64,000 nucleotides of DNA from the NCBI RefSeq assembly GCF_014805625.2, contig NW_023998414.1, positions 16,400,253 through 16,464,252 of the forward strand, given 5' to 3'. Positions 23,362 through 36,060 of this stretch are shown in pieces. The translations under genes and the position numbers were made by a program. The first letter of the stretch is position 1. Each line of letters starts with the position of its first letter. The stretch is from Glossina fuscipes. Taxonomy: Eukaryota; Arthropoda; Insecta; Diptera; Glossinidae. The notes beneath the pieces were generated by a model. It made no database searches. It saw only the letters and a program-made list of their open reading frames with translations, and was not told where the DNA came from.

Positions 23362-26300
23362 GATTTGTATGTATATACGTCAGCGCAAAGCAAACAAATG
23401 ATACATAGTCATGTTATTTAACACCGTAATCTTCTGTCGAATTCCAATAAAAAAAAAAACGAAAAAAAGGTAATCGCCAGCGTAGACCGAATCTTTCGAT
23501 ACCTATACGATACGAGGAACTACTATACATAATACTTGTCGAGAAGATGTAAATCAGCTCCCAGGGGTGCATTTAACATCCTCTATCATTGTTTTTTTTT
23601 TTTTTTTTTTTTTTTTTGTTTTATTATAGTATATCTCATAAATGACAAGAGATCAGCATATATTAGAAGAAATAACTGAAATCTTCCTGCGTACAATTTT
23701 AATCTTAATTTAAGAGATATGCATAAGCAGATGTCTTTATATATTTAAGGTGAATTCCCGCTTATGCTACTTAATGCGGAATAAGAAAAAGTCATTGATT
23801 GCCCCGGGGCCAATCTTTAGTCTCTAAATGCCAGATGGAGACGCTTTATGCAGAGGTGGTTTTTTCTGGTCAAACTTTCTTAGATCTTATATTAAGTAAA
23901 AGCTAAGGTACGATAGTAAAATAACAAATCTACGGGCGAAATATATATCGCATCATTCCTTATTCATCACTTTTTCTTTACAATTTCGTCATTCAAAGGC
24001 ACTTATAATGCTAGATAATATGCCGTTATTTTTTAAGACAGTTGATGAATATGGTACCGTGCGCATTACAAAATACGGACGCCATAGCCTTGCCACTCGA
24101 CTTTTGCCTTTTTGATCGCTTTTGACGGCTTTCCCTGATTGCTGTCCACTCGACTCACCGCTCGCTCTTTGCTGACCTTTAGAGAGCAAGGTTTGTAAGC
24201 TTGACATTACAACAAGCATCCAAGAATGAGCTATAGTTCTCCGACCTTACTATAATCAACGATACGCTTAAGCATTAGGAGAAAACCCCGCTCAGCTTGT
24301 CAACGATTGTCAAGCCTTTCGTAAAGAAAAGTCTCTGGAGTCAGTTGAAAAGCGTTTTCAGTCTGTCAGAGGTAACTTAAATTGACAACCTGTGCAACGC
24401 TTTCATCTCACTACGAAGTTTTGTTTCTTTCTTTTTAAATACCAGCCATATAACTGCAGGGACATGAAGCAAAGCCTCTGGATTCCCTATATTAGATATG
24501 TAGAGTGCTTTAAGCTGATAAGCTTACTTAAGGTGTAGATTTCTGCTTTAATCAAAGTGGTTTCTTGCTCGGACTGAATCAGATGCATTCTAAACTATTG
24601 TTCGTTGCTGCTGTTATAATTTACTTAACTCTGTAAAACATTTTTTTTATCCTTAACTGCTTTGATTGTAGACGGAAAGCATAGTCGTTTATCAGTAACA
24701 CATTCAAAGCTCGAAGCCTTGAAATTTTTTCATAGGATGTACTTCTTACTTAAAATATGTTTCGTGACAGAAGACACAACGAATTTTATATGCTTTCGAT
24801 AGGTGATAACATTAAAAAATTGTTAAAAATAAAATAAACGAACCGGCAGAAGAAGGTGGTGGCTAACACAAGCGGACACACATTGCTAAGGCGTTAACAA
24901 ACAACGTACATGAAGTCGTAGACTAAACGCAGACACTAAAAAAGAAATTTTAGAATGTTTTATGCTATTAACTAAAATTCAATGGTCTCCTGGCATAAGC
25001 GTATACGAGCGTGTGTTCGCGTTTACCTACAAACATTATGTTATTAAAAATTTTTATGGTTTGTGTTACGTTATCGTTGTCTCAATACCTACCATCACAG
25101 CATAGAAGTACATTATGATAAGTATATCTAGCAGTTCGTAGCTTTGGATAAATTTACCCGAATGCCTTACACCAATTGTTCGTCTTTCCTTATGAGATTC
25201 TGCAATTTTAGTCGGCCTACAATTAGTCTGCAGTTTGAGTCAATTTATTGAAACACGTTCGATCGAATGTGTTTCGCTCCGGGCTGCTGCAGTTTGAATC
25301 TGTTCATCTTAGGTCATTAGATTTTGGGTACAAATCTTTTCAAAAATATACATCCTTCAGTCAGCAGTCTCCTTCTCTGTGAAAGTTGAAGGACTCAGAA
25401 AATCTTCTAAAAAAAAAAATTTCGTATTCGAAATTTTCAAAAATTTTCTTAAGCAAGAAGCTTAGCGATGTCTAGCGCTAACAAATGGAAATGCGTTAGA
25501 TCTATGATTCGGATAGTAACACCCAGATATGTCCGTAGTGTAGTGTAAAAAAAAGTATAATCATTTTAACAATATCCGTCCATCCTATCTTTTTTGGTTT
25601 CGAAAAAGAATAAACAGTTGGTATGTGCACATGGTCCACATGTTAAGCTCGCGATAATGAGCATGAGTCGTTAACAAACACGCTCACAAAACCTAAAAAA
25701 AAAACAAATTGTAGCCTATAACTGAAACGTTGCAACAAACGTTTAGTAAACTTATTTATCACTTCAAAATGTATCTTTATCACATACACTTACACAAATA
25801 ATGAAATATATTTCAATATTTTTCAATATGGACTTAAGATGACGAATGTATTCCAAATTGCTTTCCATACAACTATATAAAGTTTTCTGCTTGATATCCA
25901 TAGGTCCGAGATGGAGGGTATCCAAAATTCACTCCGCATCGTACATCGTTCTCTTGTGTGTTATTATTAAATTGGAAAAAAAAAAACCACCTTAATACGC
26001 TCTCGCCCCTCGCTGCGATAGAAAGATATTTACATCATTATTATTGACTTCCAGTTGACTTTCCTCTTGTTTTGACCATTACTTTTCGTTTTTTTTTTTT
26101 TTTTTTTTTTAACCTGCACACGCTTGATTCTGTGTGTCTTGGTATCTTATCTTTATCAAAATCAAATAAAAAATATATTTTTATGCAACTGCAATAGCTG
26201 TTGTTGTAGGAAGTTACTGAAATACATTACACCAAGTAGACGCAACAGATAAAGTTGTAGTCTTTGGGCGTTAGAAAGATTTTTTGTTTGCGGTAACATA

Positions 26301-26935
26301 TTGATAAAATTTATGATTAAAAATGAGAAAGACAGAAAAACTTTAGTATATCAACTAAATTGCAGAGAGATAACGGCATATTAAATGACAGTTCAGCTCG
26401 CTAGAGAAGTCAACTATTTTAATTGAAATTACACTGCAACAACAAATGCAATAACAATAATTGAGTTTTGCGAAAATAAAAAAAAATAAAAATAAAAAAA
26501 AAATAAAAAAAAGTTACTTAACATGATTAGAAAATTGAATTTCATTAGTTATCTCCGCCTCTAGAGCTTATCGATAATCTAATAAGGCATGTAAAGCTTA
26601 TGTAAAAATCAACTTTAGCATCTCTAACCTTTGCAATGATTTATTTTACATTATCTATCGTCTTCGGGGACATGAAAACTTTCCATTAATCTTGAAAACT
26701 AGTTAGAATATCTTTAACTTGCCACAAAGTTAAAAATAAGGCAAAGAAATTAAGAAAAAAAAAAAGAAAAGCAATAACACTAAATGTACCAAAGGGGAAA
26801 CAAAACCAACTTTTCCTAACTTTCGGGCAAAATTTCGTGCCGTCAGTGTTATATCATCGCCATCTTTATCCGATCTCACGATTTTCATTATATAATATAT
26901 AATCAGTATACATTATTGTTAACTTTAATTTCGTT
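21336..26935. other. AT-rich non-coding DNA
   Basis: No gene recognised in 5.6 kb. Simple repeats include (TA)n/(CA)n at 23041-23069, (TA)n at 23335-23360 and T-runs at about 23590-23617 and 26091-26110. A phrase at about 23470-23510 (AGCGTAGACCGAATCTTTCG, then ATACCTAT) resembles the start of repeat family D and may be an isolated fragment. Around 21540-22500 the DNA is less AT-rich and pyrimidine-biased, without open frames of note. Confidence 0.5.
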
Positions 26936-27285
26936 TATTATTGGGTATATTAACTATGTGCGGATTTATGCACGACCTAAGAGGACTGGAGTTTGATCAA
27001 CATTTAATTATACCAATCGATCCAAAATCACGTTTTGAATTGATCAAAGCTTGTCTGTCCGTCGGTCTATCTGCTAGCGTTGTTTTCTTCTGTTCAAGCC
27101 GCAGATCACTATTGATGAAATATTTTGATCAAATTTGGTACACTGACGTCATTTATGCCATGGACGAATGCTGTTAAAAATGGTTCAGATTGGATCACCT
27201 TTTCGACCACTTCCCACATAAGGCCTTATTCTGAATATATATTATACGGTTAAATGTAGGGTGATGTAGGGCATGTATTGGTAGG
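26936..27285 (-). repeat. Repeat family E, inverted copy E2
   Basis: Read on the minus strand: ATGCCCTACATCACCCTACA near 27270-27251, then GTGGTCGAAAAGGTGATCCA (27212-27193), TGAACCATTTTTAACAGCAT, TCGTCCATGG, GTCAGTGTACCAAATTTGAT, AGACCGACGGACAGACAAGC and GATCGATTGGTATAATTAAA, ending near AGTTAATATACCCA at 26953-26940. Order and spacing match E3 and E4, so this is nearly full length at about 350 bp. The 78-codon plus-strand open frame at 26941-27177 is antisense to the repeat and not a gene. Confidence 0.7.
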
Positions 27286-28300
27286 CTATGTCCCACTACA
27301 TGCTTTTTGCTTGTGCTTATTGATAAATTTGTCCAAGTCACTCTTAACAATCATTCGTCATCTTCCTGCTACTGCCACATATTTTTGTTTTTCACATGCC
27401 ATCAAAAACTTTAAGGCAACGTTAGTTACTTAATGTGATAATGTGATAAGTATCGATTCTAACCCTCTTCTATAATTAATTATTTTATTTCTCTATAAAA
27501 TTTTTTTAAATGGATGATCGATCATATCTAATATTGTTGTATAGATTTCCTTCGTATGCAGCAAACTTACAATTTTTATAGTAAAGCCTAAAAATAGGCA
27601 AGATTTTTGCGCTCTTCTAATTTAAAGCAGCTAGGGGAGATTAATACAATAAAAACCGTAAAACCGTTAAATTCATTTATAATGGGAAATAGTCCAATTT
27701 AGGTTTTAAACGTCTAATTAGGAAAAAATTATTGCATTCCCTTATAAATTATAAATTGCACGCGAGCCAAAATTTAAGATTTCGAAATTTATATAAAATA
27801 AAAGTAAATAAATTTTGTCAACGGTAATTTTGTAGAAAAGTTCTAAGCTTTAACAACACTGTTAAAAAAAACAGTATTTTTGTAGAGCTTTTTGTGCGTT
27901 TTTGGTGTTGTTAACATGGTCCCGCGTGTCGTTGCTCTTGTAAACTTAGTGTGCGCTTGTTGTTACAAATTCTAATATTTGTTTATTTGTGCTATTGTTT
28001 ACATTTCAAAACCAGTAAGACTGAGATAGGACGATTGCCTTTACTATACATTAAATTCTGTACCGTCATCTTTCCCGAGTTTGTTCTATTTCAAATTAAA
28101 CATATCGGAAATATTTGATTAAATTTGAAAAATAATATATTTTTCAAATAATAGTATGGTGGAGTCATGTACAGAAGTCCTACATACAATTGCAATGCCA
28201 ATTCCAAGAAGGAAAATATACTTATACATATATACGTACATAACATGATCGCAGTGAATTGCATAATCGATTTTTATATCCATCACCGGACGGATCTAGA
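27286..28300. other. AT-rich non-coding DNA
   Basis: Nothing recognised; high AT content, no open frames of note. Confidence 0.5.
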
Positions 28301-29009
28301 ATGAATTATAACAGCAAACATAATTCCACTCGTTTATCTAATACATCAACACGTCTCGGCCAAAGTTTTTCCTTGATATCAGTTAGGACGTGAAAGTACA
28401 ATCGTTTGAAGAAAGTTTTCCCAATGCCCAACGAAAGCTCATCATCTAACACCAATATCGCAGCTGCGAAGAATGCAAAAAATAGCAAAAAATACAAAGA
28501 ACAACAAGCTGGTGCAGCAACAACTATAGATCCTTTTCAACGTTCTAAGGAATTTTAGAATTTAAGAAGGTAAAACGCAGAAAATATATAGGATCGTAAC
28601 CGATGGCATGTTAAGTCATATCATAAATGATGAACTGTTCGCTGAGTTTCACTGAATTACTCGACCAGTACAAAGCAACCGATTCTGACTATGAATTGAT
28701 TCTTGAAATCTTGTTATACGGAAATTCACGATATAAAGTTCAGAATAAGGATAAAAATGGCTAATCGAAAGGACCAAATCAATCATTAAACCAAGTTTAG
28801 TCGCACTTATTTTTGCGATCAAGGTTGACGGCAGGCCAGAGTTGAAAGCGGAATGCAAAAGAATTGACAAATTTTTGCGAGAGAATAAGCAAAAATCGAG
28901 AGAAGTGAATGGGGTTAATCGGTCGGAAGAGGTGAACCGACGCATATTTCAGCAGATTCACTTAAAACCTAATTTGAGAGGATTTTTTTCTTTTCCAGTG
29001 AACCTGTAA
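28301..29009 (+). pseudogene. Decayed coding sequence of unknown identity
   Basis: Several adjoining plus-strand frames have a protein-like composition that stands out from the neighbouring AT-rich DNA. Frame pieces: 28301-28393 (starts MNYNSKHNSTRL, ends in TGA); in the same frame 28424-28558 (MPNESSSSNTNIAAAKNAKN ... TTIDPFQRSKEF, ends TAG); 28627-28764 in another frame (MMNCSLSFTELLDQYKATDS ... LILEILLYGNSRYKV); and 28758-29009 in a third (LIERTKSIIKPSLVALIF ... KRIDKFLRENKQKSREVNG). I do not recognise the family. The simplest reading is a frameshifted gene copy or transposon ORF. A pyrimidine tract ending in CAG at about 28998 resembles a splice acceptor, so a spliced gene cannot be excluded. 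Minus-strand open frames at 28306-28497 and 28649-28945 overlap it and are probably shadows. Confidence 0.35.
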
Positions 29010-31239
29010 AACAGGAATCGAAGGCAAAACGAGCGACGTTCGAATGATTTTTCAACAAGACAAAGCAAAAACAGTTAAAAAAACCACTTCATTTATGACC
29101 CTGTCCGCTTTTACGTACCTTACTCTGCGGAAATTATCATTTCTCATTGCCATTTATTTAAGTGCAGGCAAAGTAATTGGGCCTTACAGCCTTTCACTTC
29201 TTACGGCAACGTGAGAAGTTAGCTTGAAGAAGCGAGAAATTCTCTACCACCAAAGTCCACGTTGCCGTCCGTAGAAATATGGAATAGTTGTCAATTTTAA
29301 TGGGAATGATTATGAAGATATTGTAGGTATTGTTGTACCACCTTTTGCAATATTATTAGTACACGATGAGATATACTTTAAGGGTTCTTTATATTCGTCT
29401 TAACTGATTGACAACTCAAGGTTTTGCCGCAGTTTTGTTTACTTAATCTTTCCCAGGATTTCTTCTACTTCGTACATAAGATTGCCCGATCAAATGCCCG
29501 ATCGAAACAAAATCTAGAAAACTTTATTAATTAAAGTAAGAGTTAAAGAAAATCTAATCAAAGTTAATGCCAGCTTTTTACCTCTTTATTCGCTTTATTC
29601 CCCTATACCAGTAATGACTAGCCTTTCCTAAGTATCCATAAAAAATGTACTTCGACAGTTATTAGCAATAGGAGATTTTATTTGATGCATATTTATAATC
29701 ATATTTTCATTCCATTCTCACGCACATACATATAACGAAAAACTCTTAAACGCGTAAACAATTAAACCGAAACCTATTAGACTATTTAGCTAATAAACAA
29801 TACTCGCTAACGAATTATGTTACATCGCATACATGCAAGACAATGTATGATATGTTTCGGTTCTTATTGTTGTGTTAGTTAAATGAACAATTCTCTTTTG
29901 ATTGATATCAGTTTGCAAAGGTAAACAATTGTTAATAAAACGATTGTCAATAAGATGATAAGTGATTGTAAAAACCGCAAATAATAACAATTTATTGAAT
30001 ATAATTTACTAAGGAGCGTTAAATAGCAATAAACACAAAAGTAAATCAAATTAAAACCATTGACAAAAATGACAAATAAAGTGACAATAATAATAACAAC
30101 CCACGGCAATGTCAAGACAAAGTTGATTTTAATTTTATAGATAAAAAAAATAATAAAATAAATATATATACAGATATATATACATGTATAAAATGATAAA
30201 TTTAATTTAAGAAAATATATAAATAAATTTTATTTATTTATTTATTTTTAACATCTATTACTTGATTCAACTTGATAGCTGAAATAATGCGCGTCTCCTT
30301 GCTATTGTTCTGTTTTTGTTTTTTTTTTCCAGCAAAAACCTTCCTACTAAAACACTGTGTGTGCTGTGTGACGTCAATGGAAACCATGAAATTTGAGTTT
30401 AGTGATGGTTTTGTTTTACGTATAACAGCACAAATAAATTCTTTATTACTAAATGAGGTAAAACACATGATAAAACGAAACTCTTAATACATTTAAGAAC
30501 AAAAAAAAAAAAAAAAAAAACTAAAGGCAGACTTTTTATGCGTTGGGTCGCACCTTTAATACTGAACAATGTAAACAATTTATTTACAAATTGTATATGC
30601 ACTATAGAAGTTAGAGCCTGCTAGTTACGTACATATAAGCCATCATATATAATTAAATTCTCAAAAAAAAAAAAAAAAAAATTCAAACAACGGAATACAC
30701 AGCCTTCTTAGTACCGATTATCGAGTAAAGTTTTCGGGGTTTTTTGATCGTTTCTAGTGGAACAACCTCTTTTAGGTATTTTTCGTGTTCAGCATTATCT
30801 CTGTTTGTACGACTTCGTTTGAAATCAGCAAGCCACAGACATACCTCCTTCCTTTCTTTGTTTCGATCAAAAAGCATTCTATCGTTCTTTTGAAGATAAA
30901 AATAAATTACTAAAGACGTTGCTAAAACCACTGTAACTCGTAAGCGAACTCGTAATCGAATGGGCATGAAATTTTGACACGTGTCGTCTGAAGCTTAGCA
31001 CTTTGTAAGAGTAATGTATATGGCATTATTAGCTAGTCAGCTAAACTTAAACCTCGTCTCGTAGCATTATAATCTAATATGAGAAATTTTTATCTGGAGT
31101 TCTTAATAAATAATCGATCGAGCATAAAATTTAGCTTATTATCAGAAGGTAACATTAATAATGCCCTATTAGTACATAATTCCGCGGCAACTCTATGCTA
31201 TGACACTATATACGGTCCATAAGCACATTAAATTTAGTG
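29010..31239. other. AT-rich non-coding DNA
   Basis: No gene recognised. An A-run at 30502-30521 and a shorter one at 30663-30681 flank a stretch without further structure. A 94-codon minus-strand open frame at 30683-30967 has no recognisable motif. Confidence 0.45.
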
Positions 31240-31430
31240 ACAATAAAAAGGCGCTCGTAAAGGCGAGCGACTACCAATTCCGCGACTTCAAATGTCAATG
31301 CTCAGTCGATAAAGGAATCAAACTTATCGATTGGGCACACACCCACTAGGCGGCGGACACCATCTCTCTATCTCTTAATGTTTCTGTAGTTTTTGGTGGC
31401 CATTACCGTATAACACGAATAGAGGGCATG
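31240..31430 (+). repeat. Decayed tRNA-derived SINE, copy S3
   Basis: B-box-like CGCGACTTCAAATGTCAATG (31281-31300), then CAGTCGATAAAGGAATCAAA, CTTATCGATTGGGCACACAC, CCACTAGGCGGCGG, a pyrimidine-rich CATCTCTCTATCTCTTAATG stretch, and the tail GGTGGCCATTACCGTATAAC followed by ACGAATAG. It is directly followed by family D copy D-B. Confidence 0.6.
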
Positions 31431-31454
31431 CCCTGAGTGACTGATCTTAAAAAA

Positions 31455-32344
31455 AGAGGAAAGTACGAAAATTATATTCGGTCATAGCCGAATTTCTTAT
31501 ACCCATCACCGCTATTCTAGAAAGGACTAAAAAAGGAAAAGACCTAATTTTCATGTTCCATAATATTGGGTGTGCGCGGCTGACTAACAAGCAAAACACA
31601 TGGAAGACAAAGGAGTTGACAGTTTTTGCTGCATAGGCTTGTGGGCGTTGTAGGCGTGTTCTTCGAAACATTTGGGGCAATGTCAATAACTTTTGCAAGC
31701 TTACAGGCGATATCTTCATTTACCACATTATACTACGCACTTGCGTAGACGGACAGATGGAAAGATGAATGCATTCCGAATTTGAAACTGGCAAATCATT
31801 TTGATATATTTTGGAGCTTGAAACGTTGTTTTTGTGCCTTATGAAACTTTTGAAAAAAAAAATGAATATATGACACACTATAAAATTAAGTAGGTGTGGA
31901 CGATTTCTTCCATTTCTATAGGGGTACGACAGCACTCCCGACTGAATATTTCATGTAATTTTTATAGATTTATCTGCCGCAGTTTAAGAGTGTGTTTTTG
32001 AAAAACACAGGTGTCCTCATTTTACGTAGTAGTGTAAGCATATTCTTCGACCGATTTGGCCCATTTTCAATATCAACCTGCGTGCAAGAACTTCTAATGT
32101 TTTTGCAAATTGAGATGAATTCGTTTGTTTCATTTTTGCAGCCTGAAGATGCTTAAAACAGACATTCCGTAGACGAAGAAACGGACAGATGCGCAGACGG
32201 ATCAATAGGCAAGCTAAAATCAAATCAGAATTCGATGCTGATTAAGTTTATATATAATTTGTGGGGATGCCGAAGCTTCCGTCTGGACATTGCAAACGTT
32301 TTGACAAAATGCATATACCCTCTATCCTTCGGTGATCGATGTAA
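31455..32344 (+). repeat. Interspersed repeat family D, copy D-B
   Basis: Begins GAGGAAAGTACGAAAATTAT, then the imperfect hairpin ATTCGGTCATAGCCGAAT and TATACCCATCACC (31498-31510). The body includes TTTTTGCTGCATAGGCTTG, a GCGATATCTTCATTT phrase, TAGATTTATCTGCCGCAGTT (31967-31986), CGACCGATTTGGCCCATTTT, ACGGACAGATGCGCAGACGG, GATGCTGATTAAGTTTATAT, and GGGGATGCCGAAGCTTCCGT. It ends TATACCCTCTATCCTTCGGT, then GATCGATGTA. It is collinear with D-A over about 800 bp with clear but decayed similarity. Several minus-strand open frames (31447-32223) fall inside and are not genes. Confidence 0.7.
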
Positions 32345-32639
32345 AAAAAGACGAGGTAGACTGTTACGACTAAACCCTATTCTATGCAAAGAGAAAGTTT
32401 CGAATAAATATTGTTTAGCGCTACAAACGTTACGATAGGTTTATTAAACTTGCCTTCGACATTGACTAGTACAAATACTGTAATACGAGTTGGATATTTT
32501 TGATGAACGGAATAAAATCATTTTCAAAATACACAGCTAATATATATATATATATATATATATAGATAATAACAGTTGTATAAATTGCTGTCATGCATGA
32601 ACATAAATAATTTATAATTCTTTTTGTTATATTATATTT
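32345..32639. other. Non-coding spacer with (TA)n
   Basis: Contains a (TA)n microsatellite at 32540-32564. Nothing else recognised. Confidence 0.5.
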
Positions 32640-33003
32640 ATGCCCATCAGAGAAGCATGGCGGGTATAGTGCCCTAATTCTAAAATAAAAATGGTGGTCA
32701 ACACGACCTTGTGGATTACTTTTTCCTTTAATAATACCAGCGATATGGGTATAACATAAAAGGACTTAGAGAGTAGAACGCGACAACCAAAGTGTGTGAA
32801 TTCTAAACGAATTGTGGTGGACATCACAACCTGATAGGTTAATTTTTCTTAACAATGCCTACTAGCGAAGTAAAAGGTGAAAGATTAATTTTATCCCATT
32901 CACTTTTTTATGACAATAAATAGAAACATGGGACGCCAAAGGTTTTAATACTGGTGGGTATTCGAGATTCGATCCAGCGGAATACAACTTTCTTACTTGT
33001 TAT
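32640..33003 (-). repeat. Family D-related element in inverted orientation, with an internal duplication
   Basis: Read on the minus strand, 33002-32951 gives ACAAGTAAGAAAGTTGTATT, CCGCTGGATCGAATCTCGAA, TACCCACCAG. This matches the D start (CAAGTAAGGACATCGTATTC, hairpin, then TACTCATCACCA). The interior to the left carries a roughly 125-bp direct duplication on the plus strand: AATGGTGGTCAACACGACCT at about 32690 and TTGTGGTGGACATCACAACC at about 32812, each followed by TTTTTCYTT and TAACAATGCC/TAATAATACC. It does not resemble the D-A/D-B body, so it may be a related but distinct element. Confidence 0.45.
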
Positions 33004-33005
33004 TG

Positions 33006-35544
33006 TTATTAAGCAACCCCTGGAAGTATGCAGATTTCTTAAATACTTCATTGTTTGCCTAACGTCACTATACCATACAAGTCTGCACAAATGTCATTAC
33101 AAAGGTTTATCGGTAAGTGAAAAATTTCAATTATGAGTCTTAATCATTTCATAGTAATTTATCATAATAGCAGCAGCATAGGTTAGATACCATTCGATCG
33201 ATTGATTTCCTGTTTTCATTAATTCATTAGAAAATTTTATTGATATCATTCACATGCAACAACAATTGATATAAAAACCGTTTTGATTTTCTTCTTTTCT
33301 TTTTTTTTTTTTTTTTTTGTTATCATTATTATAGAAATAGAAAAACTATTAATCATTATGCTGAGCCCACTTCAGATAAACAACACGTCTAACAGAGTGC
33401 AGCAGTCATCTTGCTTGCTAAGTTACGTATGAATGTGTATGAATAATTATTTACGGACAATTGAAAAAGAAAACTGCTATCAATGTCAATGGCATAAGCA
33501 CACCAGTAGCACGAATAATCATCTTAATGAAATGCATAAAAATAAATAATAAATCTGGCAAAAAAAAAAAACGCGATACGTAATACATAAATAAAAATTT
33601 GCCTATGACGTCAATTTAATGTAATAAGAACAAATAAATATTCGCTCTTCCATCGTAATAGAACGGCAGACAATTCGTCGGGCGCATTAAATAATTAAGC
33701 CAATCAAAGTAGTTCCACATGCCTATAAGAACAATCGGGAGTAATTGAATGTCGGGCAGAGGCGATGATGGTAAACTTCCGGCCATTTTTGTGGCACCCA
33801 ACTGTTCATTAAAACAAAATTTATTTTTTTCACAAATTCTTGTAATTTTTCTATTACTACGGATACTAAGCACGAATTATAATGTTAGAGAGTCTATCGA
33901 ACGTTACAAAGAAATGTGACTTCAGCATCGGCAAAGCTTAGAAACATATGCATATATGCACGTATGTATATATGCATCTGCATATATGTACACATATGTA
34001 AGTGTTTATATATATAGGATCTTTTAATGAGACAAGATGTCAGTTTAAAGCAATCAGACATTGCTCTGCGAACTATATGCGAAGTTTCACCATCCCACCG
34101 CATCGTCCACATTTGTAGCATGAATATGATCACGCACAAAAATGTCAGTCGACTACATTCGATAACGCATCTACTCTTTCCATTGTAATGGTCAAATCAA
34201 TAGCTCAAATATGCAAGTACTTGCACCTAGTACTTGCACTCATGTAAGTATTTGCGCCCTTGTAGCTTATTACGATTGGAGAGATCGTTCCACGTGGTCC
34301 TTTTTACTGCCCCTATTTTCATAACTTCCTTTGGATTAATTTAAATGGAGTGGAATTGTAGCTATGGGCGGGTATGCAGGCAGAAGAGCAAGCTTTATTA
34401 AAAATGCAGTGGACCGAAGCCGTTTTACGGAGCAAAGCTACCCATTGCCACCCTATTTCAAAAAAACTGCTCTATGTGAAAATTTGGCAATTTTAAATCT
34501 CTCGACAGCGTAGTTTGGGTAATAGTGCTTCAGTACGCTAAGTCGATTTGGGAAATTTGGATTGGACGGGCAATTCTTTGAACTCCCGCGTATATAATCG
34601 TTCCTTTATATGGCAAAAAAATCTGATTTATACTATTGTTGCAGAATGGTGATGTGACATAAAAGTTAATTGAGCAAAATGCAGGCGACCTAAGTCTATA
34701 TTTTGGACTTCACACCACATAAAGGTTGCCATGGTAAAACAAAGTAAGTTTTTATAATCCAATAAAATCTCATTTTTAATATCATCAAGATGTAGCAAGA
34801 AAATAGATGAAGAATAATCAGCTGGGTGAAGTGCTATATAGTGGCCTCCATGCAAACAAGATATAAATTTGGATCTGTTCTCTCGAAAATAAATGCAGGG
34901 CTATGTTAAACAAAGTAGTATAGGATATTAGTGCTTAACTAGAAATTCAAATGCTTTGCAACTATTAGATATTCTTGTCAGTAAATTTTTAAAACAAATA
35001 AATTTATTAAACAAGGAATTCATATCAAGTGCTATTAAAAAAAAAAAAATCAAATTGTTTAGGAAAATGCATTGAAAATAATAAGAAATCGCTACGATGA
35101 TCAAGCAATGGGACAACAAAAGCGTAATGCAAGTGATATAAGCGCTTGAATTGTAACAAAAAAAAGCCACTTGAAGACAAGCCACGTCAAGGAGCGCCAC
35201 CAATCTTATCGACTAATAAAAATATTTACAAGATTAATTATCTTTTTAAAGATATTTATCAAAAGAATTGCAAATCGAACACTTCAGGACACTTAATGAA
35301 CAATTTGCAATTATTTTATATTCTCCTTTTCCTTTTGTTCCAGAATCACAGTAATATGCTCCTTTGTACGCAATACCAAATATCCAACTAATATTTCTCC
35401 ACAAAAATCGTATTATTGTACTATGGCTTTTTCAATGATCAAGTAAACTGTTTGGAGTGGAATCAATAAGGCTCGTCAAACAAATTATATACTCAATACT
35501 TTATGAGAATGAGAATTTATTATAAACTGAATAAGTAAAAACAC
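33006..35544. other. AT-rich non-coding DNA
   Basis: No gene is established. A 56-codon minus-strand frame at 33786-33616 has a good start context and is discussed under findings. An alternating ATATGCATATATGCACG tract at 33950-34015 may be Z-DNA prone. AGTACTTGCA occurs repeatedly at 34215-34238. Confidence 0.45.
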
Positions 35545-36060
35545 CGGAGTGGACCACGGCCGAGTATTACCTACCCTACACTACCTTTCAATTATTTATA
35601 AAACGACGAATTTTGAAAATTACGATGTGCTCCATATCATGAATAATTTTTGAAAATAGAGCTATATATGAGCAGTGATCGAAAAGTGGACCGATCCGAA
35701 CCATTTTCAATAGCCTTCGTGTTTGGGGCAAACCACAATGGTGTTGTGTATCAATTTTCATCAAAATATGTCAAAAATTGTGGCCTATAGGTTGAACACA
35801 AGAATCCAGAACAGACAAACGGACAGATGGGCACATGCATAGATAGAGAGACGGACAGAAGAATGCACGGACAGACGGACACGCAGCCTGATGCACACGT
35901 GAATAGATGGATGGACGGCCAGACGGACAAATGGACAGACACGTCTAAACCAAATCACAAAGTGATTCTAAATCGATCGGTATAATGAAAGGTGGATCCA
36001 TCTGAAGTCCTTGCATACCTGAACGCAAGCTTAATATATCCCCGAATTATACGTAGTTCA
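35545..36060 (+). repeat. Repeat family E, copy E3
   Basis: Begins GGCCGAGTATTACCTACCCT, ACACTACC near 35558-35585. The core follows at 35675-35810: GTGATCGAAAAGTGGACCGA, TCCGAACCATTTTCAATAGC, TTCGTGTTTGGGGCAAACCA and TCATCAAAATATGTCAAAAA. Next comes an unusually long run of GGACAGAC-type units (35818-35942), then GATTCTAAATCGATCGGTAT and CTTGCATACCTGAACGCAAG, ending near TTAATATATCCCC. The left end carries the family terminal motif; the right one is degraded. The minus-strand open frame at 35751-35942 is not a gene. Confidence 0.7.

Noticed and set aside
35818..35942. GGACAGACGGAC array as an independent satellite or CRISPR-like repeat
   Set aside because: The same array occurs at the same place in other E copies, so it is the variable core of that repeat; units are contiguous with no spacers.
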